Shown piece after piece: positions 22,201 through 33,392 of a stretch of 64,000 nt of DNA (the first letter of the stretch is position 1; every line of letters starts with the position of its first letter). Under the pieces are notes generated by a model. The model saw only the letters and a program-made list of their open reading frames with translations, was not told where the DNA came from and did no database searches. The DNA lies in contig JAKJXP020000014.1 in assembly GCA_022225965.2 (NCBI GenBank), positions 310,001 to 374,000 of the forward strand, given 5' to 3'. Position numbers and translations under genes: made by a program. The stretch comes from Diatrype stigma (taxonomy: Eukaryota > Ascomycota > Sordariomycetes > Xylariales > Diatrypaceae).

Positions 22201-23418
22201 TTTGATTGATCTTGATGAAGGATCGGAGAATTCCTCGAAACAAGTGCGGAGATTTGGACGCTTCGACGTTGATCTTGCTAAAGACACGGAAGGATTGGGG
22301 AGATGAAGGACCTCTTTGCTTGCTTGCTGGCTTGCTTTTCTTCTTCCTGTCCTTGGCTCTGAATTGGCGATACCCTCGAAAGATGGTAAAAACGAGTGTG
22401 GGTTTTGTCTGGTAAAGAATGTGGCTTTCGCGTGACGCAGAAAGTTTGGGTATCGAGAGGGAAAAGGAAGGTGAGAGCGAAAACGCTGCGCTCGTGCTAT
22501 AAACTGCCACTTCACGAACGATGGGAAAGGGGGCGGGCGGGCCTGGAGGAAGAAAAAGCGCAGGCGTTTTTTGTCCAAGTGGACATCCGACGAACGACAC
22601 ACTTTCCTCCGGACATGGGGTCCTGGGCCTCACCCTTGTTGGCGCTCATTATCATGAACAGGGTCCAGAGCGACAATGCAACGGTGCCCTTCCTTAGTGT
22701 GGGTTCATTAACACCTGCAGGTGCTGGTGCAACCCCATGACCATCCGACTACCTTGTATCGTGCGGGTTAACGCTCGCGGTATCGTACAAGACGGATGGG
22801 GGCGCGACACGAGGAATAATACGAAGAATATTGAGCCCTGGGTAAGGTATCAAGGTATCTGGGTATGAAGCAATTATCATCATTCTTACTAATTACCTCT
22901 TACTGTTGCTATTGACTACCACCTTCAAGACTAGGCTTTTTGACAAGCTGTATAGGTGAGTAATCTGTAGCTCTGGATCGGATCAAATCATGGATGTCTG
23001 TTGTTGCTGGCCGGGCCTCCTCTAGACTCTCTAGACTCTCACGCTTGCGCAATCACACCCACAAAACGTGTACCTGCATTCCCTGCAGGTACAATACAGG
23101 TGCTGTGCTGTAGTTACAGTACTACCTTATGTATTAATGCTGCTATCCCCAGATCATATGCGAAGCCACCTCAAAGCCTCACACTTGTATGTCCTTCATT
23201 GGACGGATTATAGTACATGAGATGAGATGCAATTGATCTGGCGGTTGAGAGTAACGACAAGCCCGTCTTGTTATCTCATCCTATTCATATCGCACACAGC
23301 AGAATGATCCGTAGCACTTACCATAACATTTCTTCCAGACCTTCGTAGCTGGGAGAAGGAGAAGAGAGCAAAGCGAAGCTGTCAGGCCTTATCTCTCCAT
23401 CAACCAAGGCGTCCCCGC
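22201..23418. promoter_or_regulatory. upstream region of the GPI protein gene and spacer
   Basis: The part next to 22201 is pyrimidine-rich on the minus strand (TTCTT and TCCTTCC runs), typical of a strong fungal core promoter and leader. A 60-base imperfect hairpin lies at 22741-22800. No further gene is supported. Confidence 0.4.
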
Positions 23419-23857
23419 CTACGCCTCAACGCCTGCGGTGATCAGCATTGGAGCTAAGGGATCGGCAGGGGACGAGCTTTCTCGATTCAGCAATGCGCCG
23501 TCGCCTCTGGCCAATGACTTGGGTTGAGTTCCAGCTACGGCCGGAACCAGCGAGACCAAAGCCGCCACGCCATAAATTCCGCTAATGAAGAATAAAGCCC
23601 CCGAAGCGTTTCCGTACCTGAATGGTTAGATTAGATAAATGGGGGACGACCAGATTTCAGTTCCCTACTATCGTTGCCCTACTATGTACTTGCCTACAAA
23701 CTCGCTCCCAGACTCCACCGTTGTTTACAAGCCGACAAGGTGCAAGCCCGCCGGGGCGCCTGGACGTCCGCCCACGATGCTCAACTTACCTAAGGCATCT
23801 GGGCCTGCAAATCCCCCCAATATTAGAAAGATAGACGTCCGCTTTGCTCGATTCTGC
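23419..23857 (-). pseudogene. 3' remnant of a membrane-protein gene, frame-broken
   Basis: Two exon-like segments lie on the minus strand. The first, 23857-23790, follows a TTTAG acceptor and ends at a perfect GTAAGT donor; it encodes a hydrophobic Gly-rich segment reading SIFLILGGFAGPDALG. The second, 23617-23419, follows an acceptor with a CTAAC branch site and encodes a transmembrane segment (GALFFISGIYGVAALVSLVP) and a polar tail ending ITAGVEA then TAG. The segments look like the last membrane helices of a transporter. The splice joins them in different phases (1 versus 2), so the frame does not carry through, and I find no upstream exons. This suggests a decayed gene; the alternative is an exon boundary that I have misplaced. 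The family is not recognised. Confidence 0.4.
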
Positions 23858-25693
23858 CTAAATCGACGATGGCTTCAGGATCCAAGCATAGCCAACCTAA
23901 CTTAAATATATCGGATCGCCGTTGCTAATCTCAGTGGATAGGTATACTATGCCTCCGTTATATTAGGCAGCGCAGGTACAGATAACTAGTTCTCTCCTGT
24001 CAGAAAACGTGCGATCAATAGCAGCAATTAGTGGACGCTAGACCAAGAGGCATTTTACATGTCGGTATGAAGAAGAAGAAGCATATTGCCGCAGCGCTTC
24101 ACTGCAGCAGTCCTTGCTATTCCACACGAGTGCAGCACGAGAATTTCGGAGTACTTCGGCTCTGCTTCGTTGTATTGCACGACGTAAGACATGCGCCAAG
24201 GGAATAGAGTTGAAGGCCGTGTAACTTGGAGATTCCCGACTACGTAACCAGCTGGGAATGGTAATGAATCAGAACCTCAGGTAGACAACTCATTGCCCGA
24301 TGGGATTGCGAGAATAGGCCCGCCAGGCCGAATACCTGAATCCTTCTTAACGTCTAGTATGTGGCACGGTTCCTGGCTCTCGGGTATGCGCGTGCTTCCC
24401 GTGTGCAGGGCTTGCTTGTCCACGTTGGACAAGCGAGTGAGTGGCGGACAGCAAAAAGGCGGTGGGTGGGTGAGACCACGATAAGCATTAACATACAGCA
24501 GAAGAAAAGAAGACACATGGCCCTGCAATGATAACCACAATGTCGATAATCCACGGCGATGCTTCATTATAGTATGGACGGCTGGCTGGCTGCAGCACCT
24601 GGTGGAAGACAGCCACGTGGTGCAAATCTGAGGCCATCGTCTGATTTCGGCTTTTCGCTCTGCTGCTGCACCCCTTCAAATAGGCATCAAATATAACTAT
24701 ATAGGGTATTTCAAGTCCACACTACAGCAAACGCCCAATTTACAGCAAAGAAAAGACCGGGATTTGGGGGGAGTTGAGACATTGTAGCTAAGAATGACGT
24801 TGGATACGTTTTACGAATGAAAGTATTAATAAACTACACCAGCAAACGCTTATAGGCTGGAATCTCTTGTATATTGTATTTCAGTTTAGTTTGATGAGGT
24901 GAGTTCGGTCAACTGCTAACGCGTGGGTTCGGTATATAGAGGTTAATCAATGCCTACTTACCTGACTACGAGACAGCGCAGGGCTAAGACAACTTTCAAG
25001 GGCAATGCTTACTTACTAAGTCATATACTAGCACACCGAACCAAGGAAATACCTAGGTAGGTATAGCATGATGCCAAGTTAGCATCGACTATTGAGACAA
25101 GTAAATAGGGGGGTAACGGCGTTCTTAGCGTAGAGCAGCGTAGGCTTGCACCATACTTTGATATAGTCTGAACTTGCACTAAATGCGATGATCTATACGC
25201 AGAAGTGATTAACCCATGCTGTGAGGCTGAGAGCCATAGCGTATAACCTGATGCACATGGAAGGAATTCTAGCAGAAATGCCGTCGAGACAAGGCGGCAA
25301 TGGTGGACGAAAAACCCGCGGACGAAATCACAGAGTTGATTAGATGGCGCTGGTATCCATATATATACTATAAATTACATTATGAAACTGCCCTGGAATT
25401 CGAGCCGGTGGTTGCCCACGATATCACCCTGTATTCGAGAGACTACCGAGGACCTGCGGAGCTATGTATTGCTAGACACTGTACATAGAGAAACACGCAT
25501 CGTGATATATTTGGCCAGCTGCCTGGAAAACGTGGTTTTGAAAAGATCAAGTCAAAAAAACGCTCAGTTAACATTAATATTGACATAGAATGGCATATCC
25601 AAAGCAGACGATGCTAGTCTCTCGCGCGCGCGATGATGCTGAACGATGCTACGCATGGGGCGGGGTTGGGAGCTTGACCTTGATTCTTCGCGC
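23858..25693. other. intergenic region, 1.8 kb
   Basis: No supported gene. It holds scattered CCTAGGTAGG palindromes (near 25048-25062) and the presumed 3' UTR of the GH17 gene. The upstream exons of the broken membrane gene would be expected here but are not recognisable. Confidence 0.4.
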
Positions 25694-27954
25694 TTACAAG
25701 CTGATGCTGACGCTGATGTCAAGGACCTGAGAGATACCCCCTGTAGACCTGTTAGCAAAAGGATCCTGGATTAGATGGGGGACGATGATGATGATAACTT
25801 ACAGGCTTGCTCGCAAATACCGCACTCAGTGTTGGCGCTCTTCCACTTGTCATCGTACAGACTGAAGAGGACAGCCTTGTCACCGCACTCCTTGATAATG
25901 GAGTCGAGGGCAGTGCGCTGCTCGGCAACACCGGCAACGGCCAGACCCAAGCTGGTACCCGCCTTGGGCCAGCCGGTCTCGAGAACGATACCCTCCTTGC
26001 CGGGGCAAAGGTTGCTGACGATGTCGAGCTGGCCCTTGACGAACTCACCGGCCTTGTCGGCGGTGGTCTGGTAGTTGAAGAAAGCGTGGGCGTTGGTTCC
26101 GAGGATATCGACGACGTCGCAGAGAGCGGACTGCGTCTCGGGCTCCTGCCAGATGTTGACGGTCTCGGCCGTAGTGTACAGACCGGTGTAGCCGGAGAAC
26201 TCGCTCTTGCAGGTCTCGACGAGCGAGGCGATCTCGGCGGCCGAGCAGTATCCGTTGATGATGGCCTCGTTGCCGACAGTGACAAGCTCGACCATGTCCC
26301 ACTTGCCCCAGCTCTTGAGCGCGCTGATCTGGTCGGCGATCTTGGGGCTGCTGGCGGAGCAGCCGTCGGAGCCGTCGATGAAGACACCGACCATCATCTG
26401 GATGCCGTACTTCTCGCAAGCTTCACCAACGAACTCGAGGGTGCTGCAGTCGGTAGAGTAGGTACGGACGATCTTGATGTCCTTGGCAGCGAGACCGGCG
26501 ATGTCCTTCTCGACCTCTTCCTGGGTCATGCAGTCACCGGTGTCAGGGTTGTAGGGAGTGTAAGTGGTACCCCAGGGAACACCGGGGGTGTCACCGCCCA
26601 GGTTGCCGCCGTTGCCGCCAGTGGGCTTGGGCTTGGGCGCGGACGAAGTCGTGTAGGCCACGGTCGAGGAGGTGGTAGGCACAGGCGCAGGCGCAGAAGA
26701 AGTCGTAGGGACGACGGTGGTGGGGGGCGGGGCAACCGAAGAGGGGGTGGACGGGGAAGAGGGAGCCGGAGCCGGAGTCGAGGTAGGAACAGCGGGGACC
26801 GAAGTAGGCGTGATCGGCTCGAATGGGCAGTAGACGACGGTCTTGGTGTCCGTGATGGTGGTCACAACATCGGGCTGGGTGTAGGTGCCCGGGGGATAGC
26901 TGGTGACGGACGGGACCACGATGGTGGTGGGCGTGTCCACATAGGTGGTCGTGGGGGCGATGGTGTAAGTACCACCGGAGGGGCACACGTACTCAGTGGT
27001 CTTGATAACGCTGGTGGTGACACCCTCGCTGGTCTCGACCGCAGCATACGGGCAAGTAACGGTCGTGGCGGTAGTCACGACGGTGGTAACACCGCCAATA
27101 GTGTGCGAGCCTGCCGGCACCTCAGTCGTCGACGGAACGGCGACCGTGGTTTCCGAGGTCAGGGTGAGGGTGGTTCCTGGGTAAGTCACCACGCCAGTCG
27201 CGGTCGGCGTATGAGGGACCGGGGTGGGCACCACAACGATCGTGGTCTCATAAGTTGAGGGGACAGCGCTGGTAGCGACACTGCTAGAAACGACACTGCT
27301 GCTGGTAGCAGGCGGCGGCGGGGGGTTGTGGACTGTCTATTGCGTCAGTACTCAACTAGACCTTGTTACTTCATCTTGGGGGTTGAGATATCACTCACGC
27401 GTCGCTTCACCATAGTACGTGCTGTAGATGGTGGTGCAGCCACACTGCCCCTCCGTTCCGTTAGAGGGAACGGAAGAGGGATAGGGGGCAGTAGAGCCCG
27501 CCGAGGAGGGAGCCGACGGGACCGGGGATGAGACCGGGTAAGAGGATGCCGACGGGACCGCCGAGGACCCAGACGAAACCGCCGAGGTAGAGGCAGACGG
27601 GGCCGCCGAAGTAGAGGCAGACGAGGCCACCGAAGAGGGGGCAGGGGCGGTAGGGTAGGCCGGGGGTGCCTCAGAAGAGGGAGCAGGGCCAGTAGGGTAG
27701 CCCGAAGGGACCTCAGAAGAGGCAGACGAGGCGGCCGAAGTGGAGGCCGAGGAGGCCACCGAAGACGATGCCGAAGAGACCTCCGAAGAGGGGGCAGGGG
27801 CGGTAGGGTATGCCTCGGTAGGGTACGCCTCGGTAGGGTACGCCTTCTTGGCCAGGTCGTGGAACACCTGGTGACCGTGTCGCTGGTGCAGCGTGGCAGC
27901 GGCGCTGGTGCCAGCAAGGGCGGCCACCGTAACGGCGGCGAATGAAGCCTTCAT
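25694..27954 (-). CDS. btgE: secreted GH17 beta-1,3-glucan-modifying enzyme (Scw11/BtgE type)
   Basis: Exons are 27954-27399, 27332-25803 and 25740-25694; both introns (27333-27398 and 25741-25802) restore frame, giving 710 residues. A signal peptide (MKASFAAVTVAALAGTSAAA) is followed by a Ser/Ala/Pro-rich region with three AYPTE repeats and the short Cys segment GQCGCTTIYSTYYGEAT. Next come Thr/Val-rich repeats with paired Cys (TCPYA, YVCPSGGTY, VVYCPFEPI) and a Pro/Ser linker. The catalytic domain spans about 438-700. The acid/base Glu541 sits in VTVGNEAI and the nucleophile Glu637 in VLETGWP, both GH17 hallmarks. These enzymes act on wall beta-1,3-glucan at septa or during growth. The last exon is only 15 codons; its acceptor was chosen because it gives AWGISQVL and a prompt stop. 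No GPI signal is present. Confidence 0.9.
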
Positions 27955-28643
27955 TTTCGCAAGTGGACTTGAATTACCTCAATTATACGTATATGGATAA
28001 GGCGTGATTTCGTGAGTTAAAAACGAATGCCCGCTGAAAGAGTGAAGCGGTATGTAGGGTGCAGAAACGAAAGACGAAAGCTTGAAGGATGCCTTCACGC
28101 CAACGAATTCGACATTAATAGGCTCGTTTCGTGGAGGTGAGAGTAGAAAGAAGAGAGTGTCTGATTCAGCAGGCGGGCCCTGTACTTTTATTATAGTCCC
28201 ATGGCCTCATGGGTAATCCGGTGCCAAGTCCAACACGGCTACGGTCTAGAAAAAGGGGGCCAGTCCCCCAGTTGATAGACAGGGCAGACTGGGCAAACTG
28301 GATGCCGACCACATCTCCCCCAGTCCATCGAGGCTAACAATGAGGCCCTTGTAGGCTGCATTGAACGGTGCTTTGCCTATCGCAGGCATCCTCTGGCTGA
28401 TCTGGAGATTGGCCTGGATGGGCTAAGCCCGAGAGAACTAATACATAAGCAGGAGGGTCCCGCCCAAAAGCAAATGAGACGCCTCTACCTTCCAGACGTT
28501 CAGGACGAGCTAGCAGCAGGAGAGCACCAGGACATGAGGGCACCAGGGCACCAGAGCACATGGTTACCCGGACCGGGGTACTAAGGTAGGGACTGTTCAG
28601 GGCCCGGTAGTTAGCGGCAGAGTGTCAAAGTGCCCGAGTGCCT

Positions 28644-28672
28644 GAGTGGGAGTGGGAGTGGGAGTGGGAGTG
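28644..28672. repeat. (GGGAGT)n tandem repeat
   Basis: About five copies of a 6-base G-rich unit lie in noncoding DNA. G-rich on the plus strand. Confidence 0.8.
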
Positions 28673-28691
28673 CCCAAGAAGCCGGTGCCCA

Positions 28692-28721
28692 GGCTGGCTG
28701 GCTGGCTGGCTGGCTGGCTGG
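28692..28721. repeat. (GGCT)n microsatellite
   Basis: About 7.5 perfect copies of GGCT lie 20 bases after the GGGAGT repeat. Confidence 0.85.
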
Positions 28722-28915
28722 ACAAGCAGGCCCAGGTGGTCGAATGGGAAAAACTTCAGTTGGCAAACAGGCAAAATGTGAGCTACTCAAAATAAAGGGG
28801 AGCGTCAAAAGCGGCGACCAGGGACAACGCCTCGCTGGAACGTCGAGATTCCTTTTCCCAGATGGCCAGGGGCCCTCCAATGAGAAACGTGCTTGGCCCC
28901 GGGGATTGGGGGGGG

Positions 28916-28950
28916 CTTGGAGGGGATTGGAGGGGATTGGAGGGGATTTG
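28916..28950. repeat. 10-base G-rich tandem repeat
   Basis: About three copies of the unit attggagggg follow a G9-like run near 28900-28915. The block has four or more G-tracts and could form a G-quadruplex. Confidence 0.7.
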
Positions 28951-31812
28951 TGCATGACGGCCCACCTGTCGCTAGCTGAGCAGGCTAGAAGGAGCATGAG
29001 CCAACATTGGATTTCCAGGGCTCCCTGTGTATTTCGTGTTTTGTAGTGGAGCTGCTGTGTGGCGCCGGCCTATCAGAGCACCGTGGGAAATTACCCGGCC
29101 AACAAGCGAAATTGCCTCTACAACGTCCGGCCTGGGCTGCTGGGCTGCTTGGGAAGCGATGCCTACATGTAGAAAAGGCGGAAAGAAGCGTTACCAACAT
29201 GTATTATAGTACCCATTATAGGTACTATGTACAATACCTACATGCCTCGTAGCATGGAGCCAGCCCAAATACCGCGCCAAATATTACCGCGATTCATATT
29301 ACCGCTACCTCCTACCACGCACATCCTCCGGGTTAGGTATTCATTTTGGTGGACCGAGCAGTCGGCGTGAGTGGCACCCGCGAATAGCATCGTGTACAAA
29401 AGAGGCGAGTGGTAACAATCTATCGAGGTATATGATAGAGGCGTCTTTGAGAGACTGGCGGCACAACTTGATTGGTAGAATCACGCACGAGAAGTCCGTA
29501 TGGTAAGGTAAAGACGTATTCAAAGGCGAGTGTCGAACACAGGCCGTGTGGTATAAAGCATTACATGCTAGTTACCACTCTCTCCCCGCTCTCTCCCTAT
29601 GCCGCCTTAAGAACAGGATAACCTATTGGCGCCTAGATGTTGGTTTATTCCCCCCGGTGGGGCTCTCTAGCATTGAAATAACCGCAAGTCTCGCACTGCC
29701 ACCAGATTCTAATATTACACCGGTCTCACTATTGCGTATTCATAGTGAATAGCTTCATTGAAATTGCCGTATGCCTCGCTCCGGACGAAGATGGGGTTGT
29801 CGAGGCCGTCCGAGGTAGGCATAGGTGTGTATGGACGAAGTATTACCGCCCTTCTTTTGTCAATGCCATCCTGGCTAAATTCGGTAGCTGATTTGTCTGT
29901 GTCGAATAAACAACGATCTAAGTTAGCTCTATGAGAGCACAATACTAGCCTACACAATACCTTAAGCGGCAGATCATCCTTCGGCGAGTAAGCGCAGGAT
30001 CGACCAGATAGCATCGGGCACGGAAATCGGTAGAGGGCCCTCTGATAGACAAGATGGATCGGCGTGGGCTCAAAATGGAAACTGTACTTGATATCCACCT
30101 ACCCCATCATACATATCAACGGTCAGTCTAGCCATTGACTCTTTATCGGTATCGTAGTATAGTCGCTTTTGTTTTCTAGCATCTGACTTAATGGTGCTAC
30201 CAGTTCAAGGTTTCGATGGTTAGGGTATCATGTATTCTGAATGCTTCTCATCTAGCCTCTTCTACCAGCTAGAGTACGACAGTTCGTAAAGAGATGGCAG
30301 TAAGAGCAGTAAGATCTTAGTGGATACTTCCGTTATGCTCATTCATATTTACCGTATCCTATGAACATTTCGATAACATCAAGGTATCATGAAGTCATTA
30401 CCAGGTTTACAATAATATCTGATATATCAAACATAAGCACCAGTTCCCGCAATTTCAGAAGACCAATTTCTTATAACGTAATATGAGAAATTATATATTG
30501 CTGTAGTTAGTCCGATGACAACTGACACTTACTGAGGTACAGATGGGTTTACACATATCTTATGTCGTAGGGGACCTCCTTATATTAGTAATCAGTAGCA
30601 TGACCGACCCACGGCAGTACACTTTATGTATACATAAACATGGTGGGCATTCAAAACCCTTCAGAGAACCCTAACTCACGCCTATAGACTAGATCTTTAG
30701 ATAAGTCTATGAGGAGGAGAATTGGTTATTTGGCTGTTTCTCTTTCTCGAGATATGGGTGAGTATATGTCCCCGTCCAGTTATCTTGTTGCCCATAACAT
30801 TGCGGTTTGGGAAGCAGGTCTAGTGTTATTGATTTTATATCTATACTAGAATGATTCGTATAAATCAACTCACGTTACTGGAGAGCAGTCGCGATAGAGC
30901 TTCCATCCAAAAGGTGGAGTTGTATTTCATATATGCTCTCCCTTGAATGAATATGTAATCAGTGGTCATGATGCACATCTGCCATCTTGACTCACGTGAT
31001 TTTGTTATCGGGAATAGCCTGAAAGGGGTAGAGACTTCTACTTCATAACCTCCAATTTCAGAGATAGTTATTTACCACCCTCAGGCTATGAGAAGCTTCA
31101 GTAAGTTTAGGCCATCAATTGTTCATGTTGGCCCTAGAAGGGACTTGTCGGTGACGTCCATTGCCGGGCCGTTAGTTGAGAGGGGGGTTGAGATCGTGTG
31201 TTTTACTACATACAATTGAAGCATAGAATTGCACATATGATTGTCCATGCCTGTAGTGCCTTATAATTGAACCCATGAATGAACACCGAGAGTACCCTCT
31301 GGGCTATTGTTGCAACATGTCCCAATGTGCCCAGTAACACATGAAATTGATAGGGTAGGGAAGGCTCATCCTGCTATTAGAGAAGAGCTTATACATAACT
31401 CGGAGACATTGATGTCAACACACCAGCTAAATGCCGTTGAAATACAGACTACGCCTGAATTGAATATGATCATAACTAGTGAGCCTTACTCGTCACAGAC
31501 GATACTTAAATCCAACTTTACAATACCTTGCGGGTCACAGCATACAACATACTGTAATCCTCGACGAAATATTGATCAATTTAAAAATTAATAGTGTTTA
31601 CGCTTCCGCGTTAGGGGGCTATATAGCCACGAAGCATTAGAAGCTGAAAAGGGGCATTTGACCCCCTATACACCAATCTCGAAGAAAACCATCTATTCAA
31701 ACGCCGAACACATATGAAACCCCTCGTTCAGAGTTGTGTGCGTTCCATCTCCAACAATGCCATGTATTTGCTCTTGCTAGTTCGAAAACCGATTAATTTT
31801 CCAATGCGGTGA

Positions 31813-32441
31813 TTACAACTGGAACCAAGTGCCGAGGGCAAGCGACACAGCGAAGAGGGCAACCTGAGATACTCGTCAATACCTGCGAGCACAATATCAC
31901 CAGAGGCGTTTCAACTTACCGATACGCTGCTGGTCCCACTCCCAGAGATTGGAGGCTCAGGCGCGGCTGTAGATGTGGAGTTGGGCGTTGACATGCCGCC
32001 GGTCCCGTAGGGCATGCCGGGCATTTCGGCGGCGGTAGTACTAGAAACTACAGACGTGGACATAGTTGAGTCCACCATAGGAACCGAGGTCGTTTGACTC
32101 GTAGCTTCAGCGGATGTGGGGGGCACGGTAGAATCCACGACTGACGTTGGGACAGTGGTGGCTGCATCCGTGGCTGTCGAGACGGCATCAGTGGTCCCAG
32201 AGGGATAGTCGCTCATGTATGGAGTCTGGGAGGTCATCTCACTCTCGGCCGCCGTCTCGGTAGGCGCAGCCGTCTCGGTAGGAGCAGCCGTCTCGGTGGG
32301 AGCAGCCGTCTCGGTGGGAGTAGCCGCCATGTCAGTGGTCGGCTCGGCAGCAGTAGTAGATTGTCCCATGTCGGCCATCCCTGCCATCTGGGCAACGGCG
32401 GAAGAGGCCAGGGCCAAGGTCACAGCTTGCTTGATGAACAT
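31813..32441 (-). CDS. GPI-anchored Ser/Thr-rich cell-surface protein with PTETAA repeats
   Basis: Exons are 32441-31920 and 31863-31813 (intron 31864-31919), giving 190 residues. A signal peptide (MFIKQAVTLALASSAVAQ) leads to a Met/Ala-rich start and four 18-base repeats coding TETAAP (32251-32322). A long Ser/Thr region follows. Without splicing the frame would end at SVSVS. The GTAAGT donor at 31919, joined to the CTCAG acceptor at 31864, adds VALFAVSLALGTWFQL, a hydrophobic tail suited to GPI anchoring after the SGSGTSS segment. That fit is the reason for the second exon. The product is probably a mannosylated wall or membrane protein; it has no recognised catalytic domain and its function is unknown. 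Confidence 0.75.
32251..32322 (-). repeat. 18-base coding minisatellite, four copies
   Basis: Four consecutive 18-base units in frame encode a TETAAP-type hexapeptide. Units differ at one to three bases. Copy number is likely to vary between strains. Confidence 0.85.
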
Positions 32442-33392
32442 ATTGGTTCGTGGGTTGGAAGAACGACTCGATTTGGAGTTTGACGTATGTTTGGATGGTC
32501 AAGCGGGGTGATGAAGGTTGAAGAAGACGGGACGGCACGAGGGAGGCGCCAGGACTACGAGACCGGTACATTTAACAGTCCATGGAACAAAGACCGAGAG
32601 AACATCTTTGATTGCATATTGTACTGGCAGGCCTTCGACCCAAGCTGCTGCTACGATAACTAGTCTACAACGAATCTTTTAGTCGGTCGGATTGTATGCC
32701 TGCCTAGATTTCATTGTGTTTTGAACCATGATTGAAAGCAGATGATCGCCGGTCAAATAAGACACCTCGATGCCGAGACAGTTGAGACATTCGAGCAGTG
32801 GCGGGATTAGCCTGCAAATAAAGAACATCCTGCTATCTGATTCCGGACCATCGGTCGTCCGATCTTTGTTGAATGGAATTTGCCTCCGACGATTGGTTCA
32901 TCGTGGGTAAGTAGTCAGGCGTGCAGCATACGGCATACCTACACGTAGCTCACATAGGTGTAAGAGTGTAAGTGAAGAGTGTAAGTGAAGAGCGCAAGAT
33001 TGGATCTGCTTGGAAGTGAGACGTCGAAGAAGGCCTGACGGTGTCCAATGATTGGATGATTTCCTGTCAATGTCATACGGGGTCATACGCGCCCCACCTT
33101 GAGCTTTCTACTACCTTATCCTGCTTATGTACCTAGGGAGGTATGTAGCTTCCAAGTTTCTACGTAGTACCTAGGTAGCTTAGGTACCTATCCGGCACGT
33201 GACCTGGCGTCACCAGAGTTTGTCCGGCACCTCGAATTTGATTTTTTGTTAGTCCCGACTCCCGAATTGCGTGTAAGTTGCCTAGGGCGCATTCCTACAC
33301 ACTGACACTGACACTGACACCCCTTAAAAGTAGGGATCTATCTTCTATCCAGACATAGCGAGCTTTCCCATTCCTTACGATCCTGGAATGCT
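32442..33392. promoter_or_regulatory. divergent region between the GPI protein gene and cyt-4/dss1
   Basis: Both flanking genes start outward from this 950-base stretch. A tandem CACTGA repeat lies at 33297-33320 just upstream of cyt-4, and a dense set of TACCTAGG palindromes lies at 33128-33192. I see no gene. Confidence 0.45.

Larger units (their letters stand above)
27955..31812. other. gene-poor region, 3.9 kb
   Basis: The GH17 promoter occupies the left end. A cluster of G-rich simple repeats lies at 28644-28950. Beyond 29.3 kb the sequence becomes more AT-rich with many stops in all frames. Nothing recognisable as a gene or an intact mobile element is present. Confidence 0.5.

Noticed and set aside
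25564..25740. Alternative last exon of the GH17 gene using the acceptor just upstream (TAACAG), adding about 60 residues
   Set aside because: The added residues are basic and low-complexity. The next acceptor (CTACAG) gives a short neat C-terminus AWGISQVL and an early stop, which fits secreted GH17 proteins better, though RNA evidence would be needed.
25807..27258. Long plus-strand open frame of 483 codons
   Set aside because: It is the exact antisense of the GH17 gene; its Gly/Arg/Val-rich product reflects the complement of Thr/Pro/Ala codons, with no family motif.
28630..29046. 138-codon frame with Gly-Ser and Gly-Trp-Leu-Ala runs
   Set aside because: It is created by GGGAGT and GGCT repeats; no signal or domain supports it.
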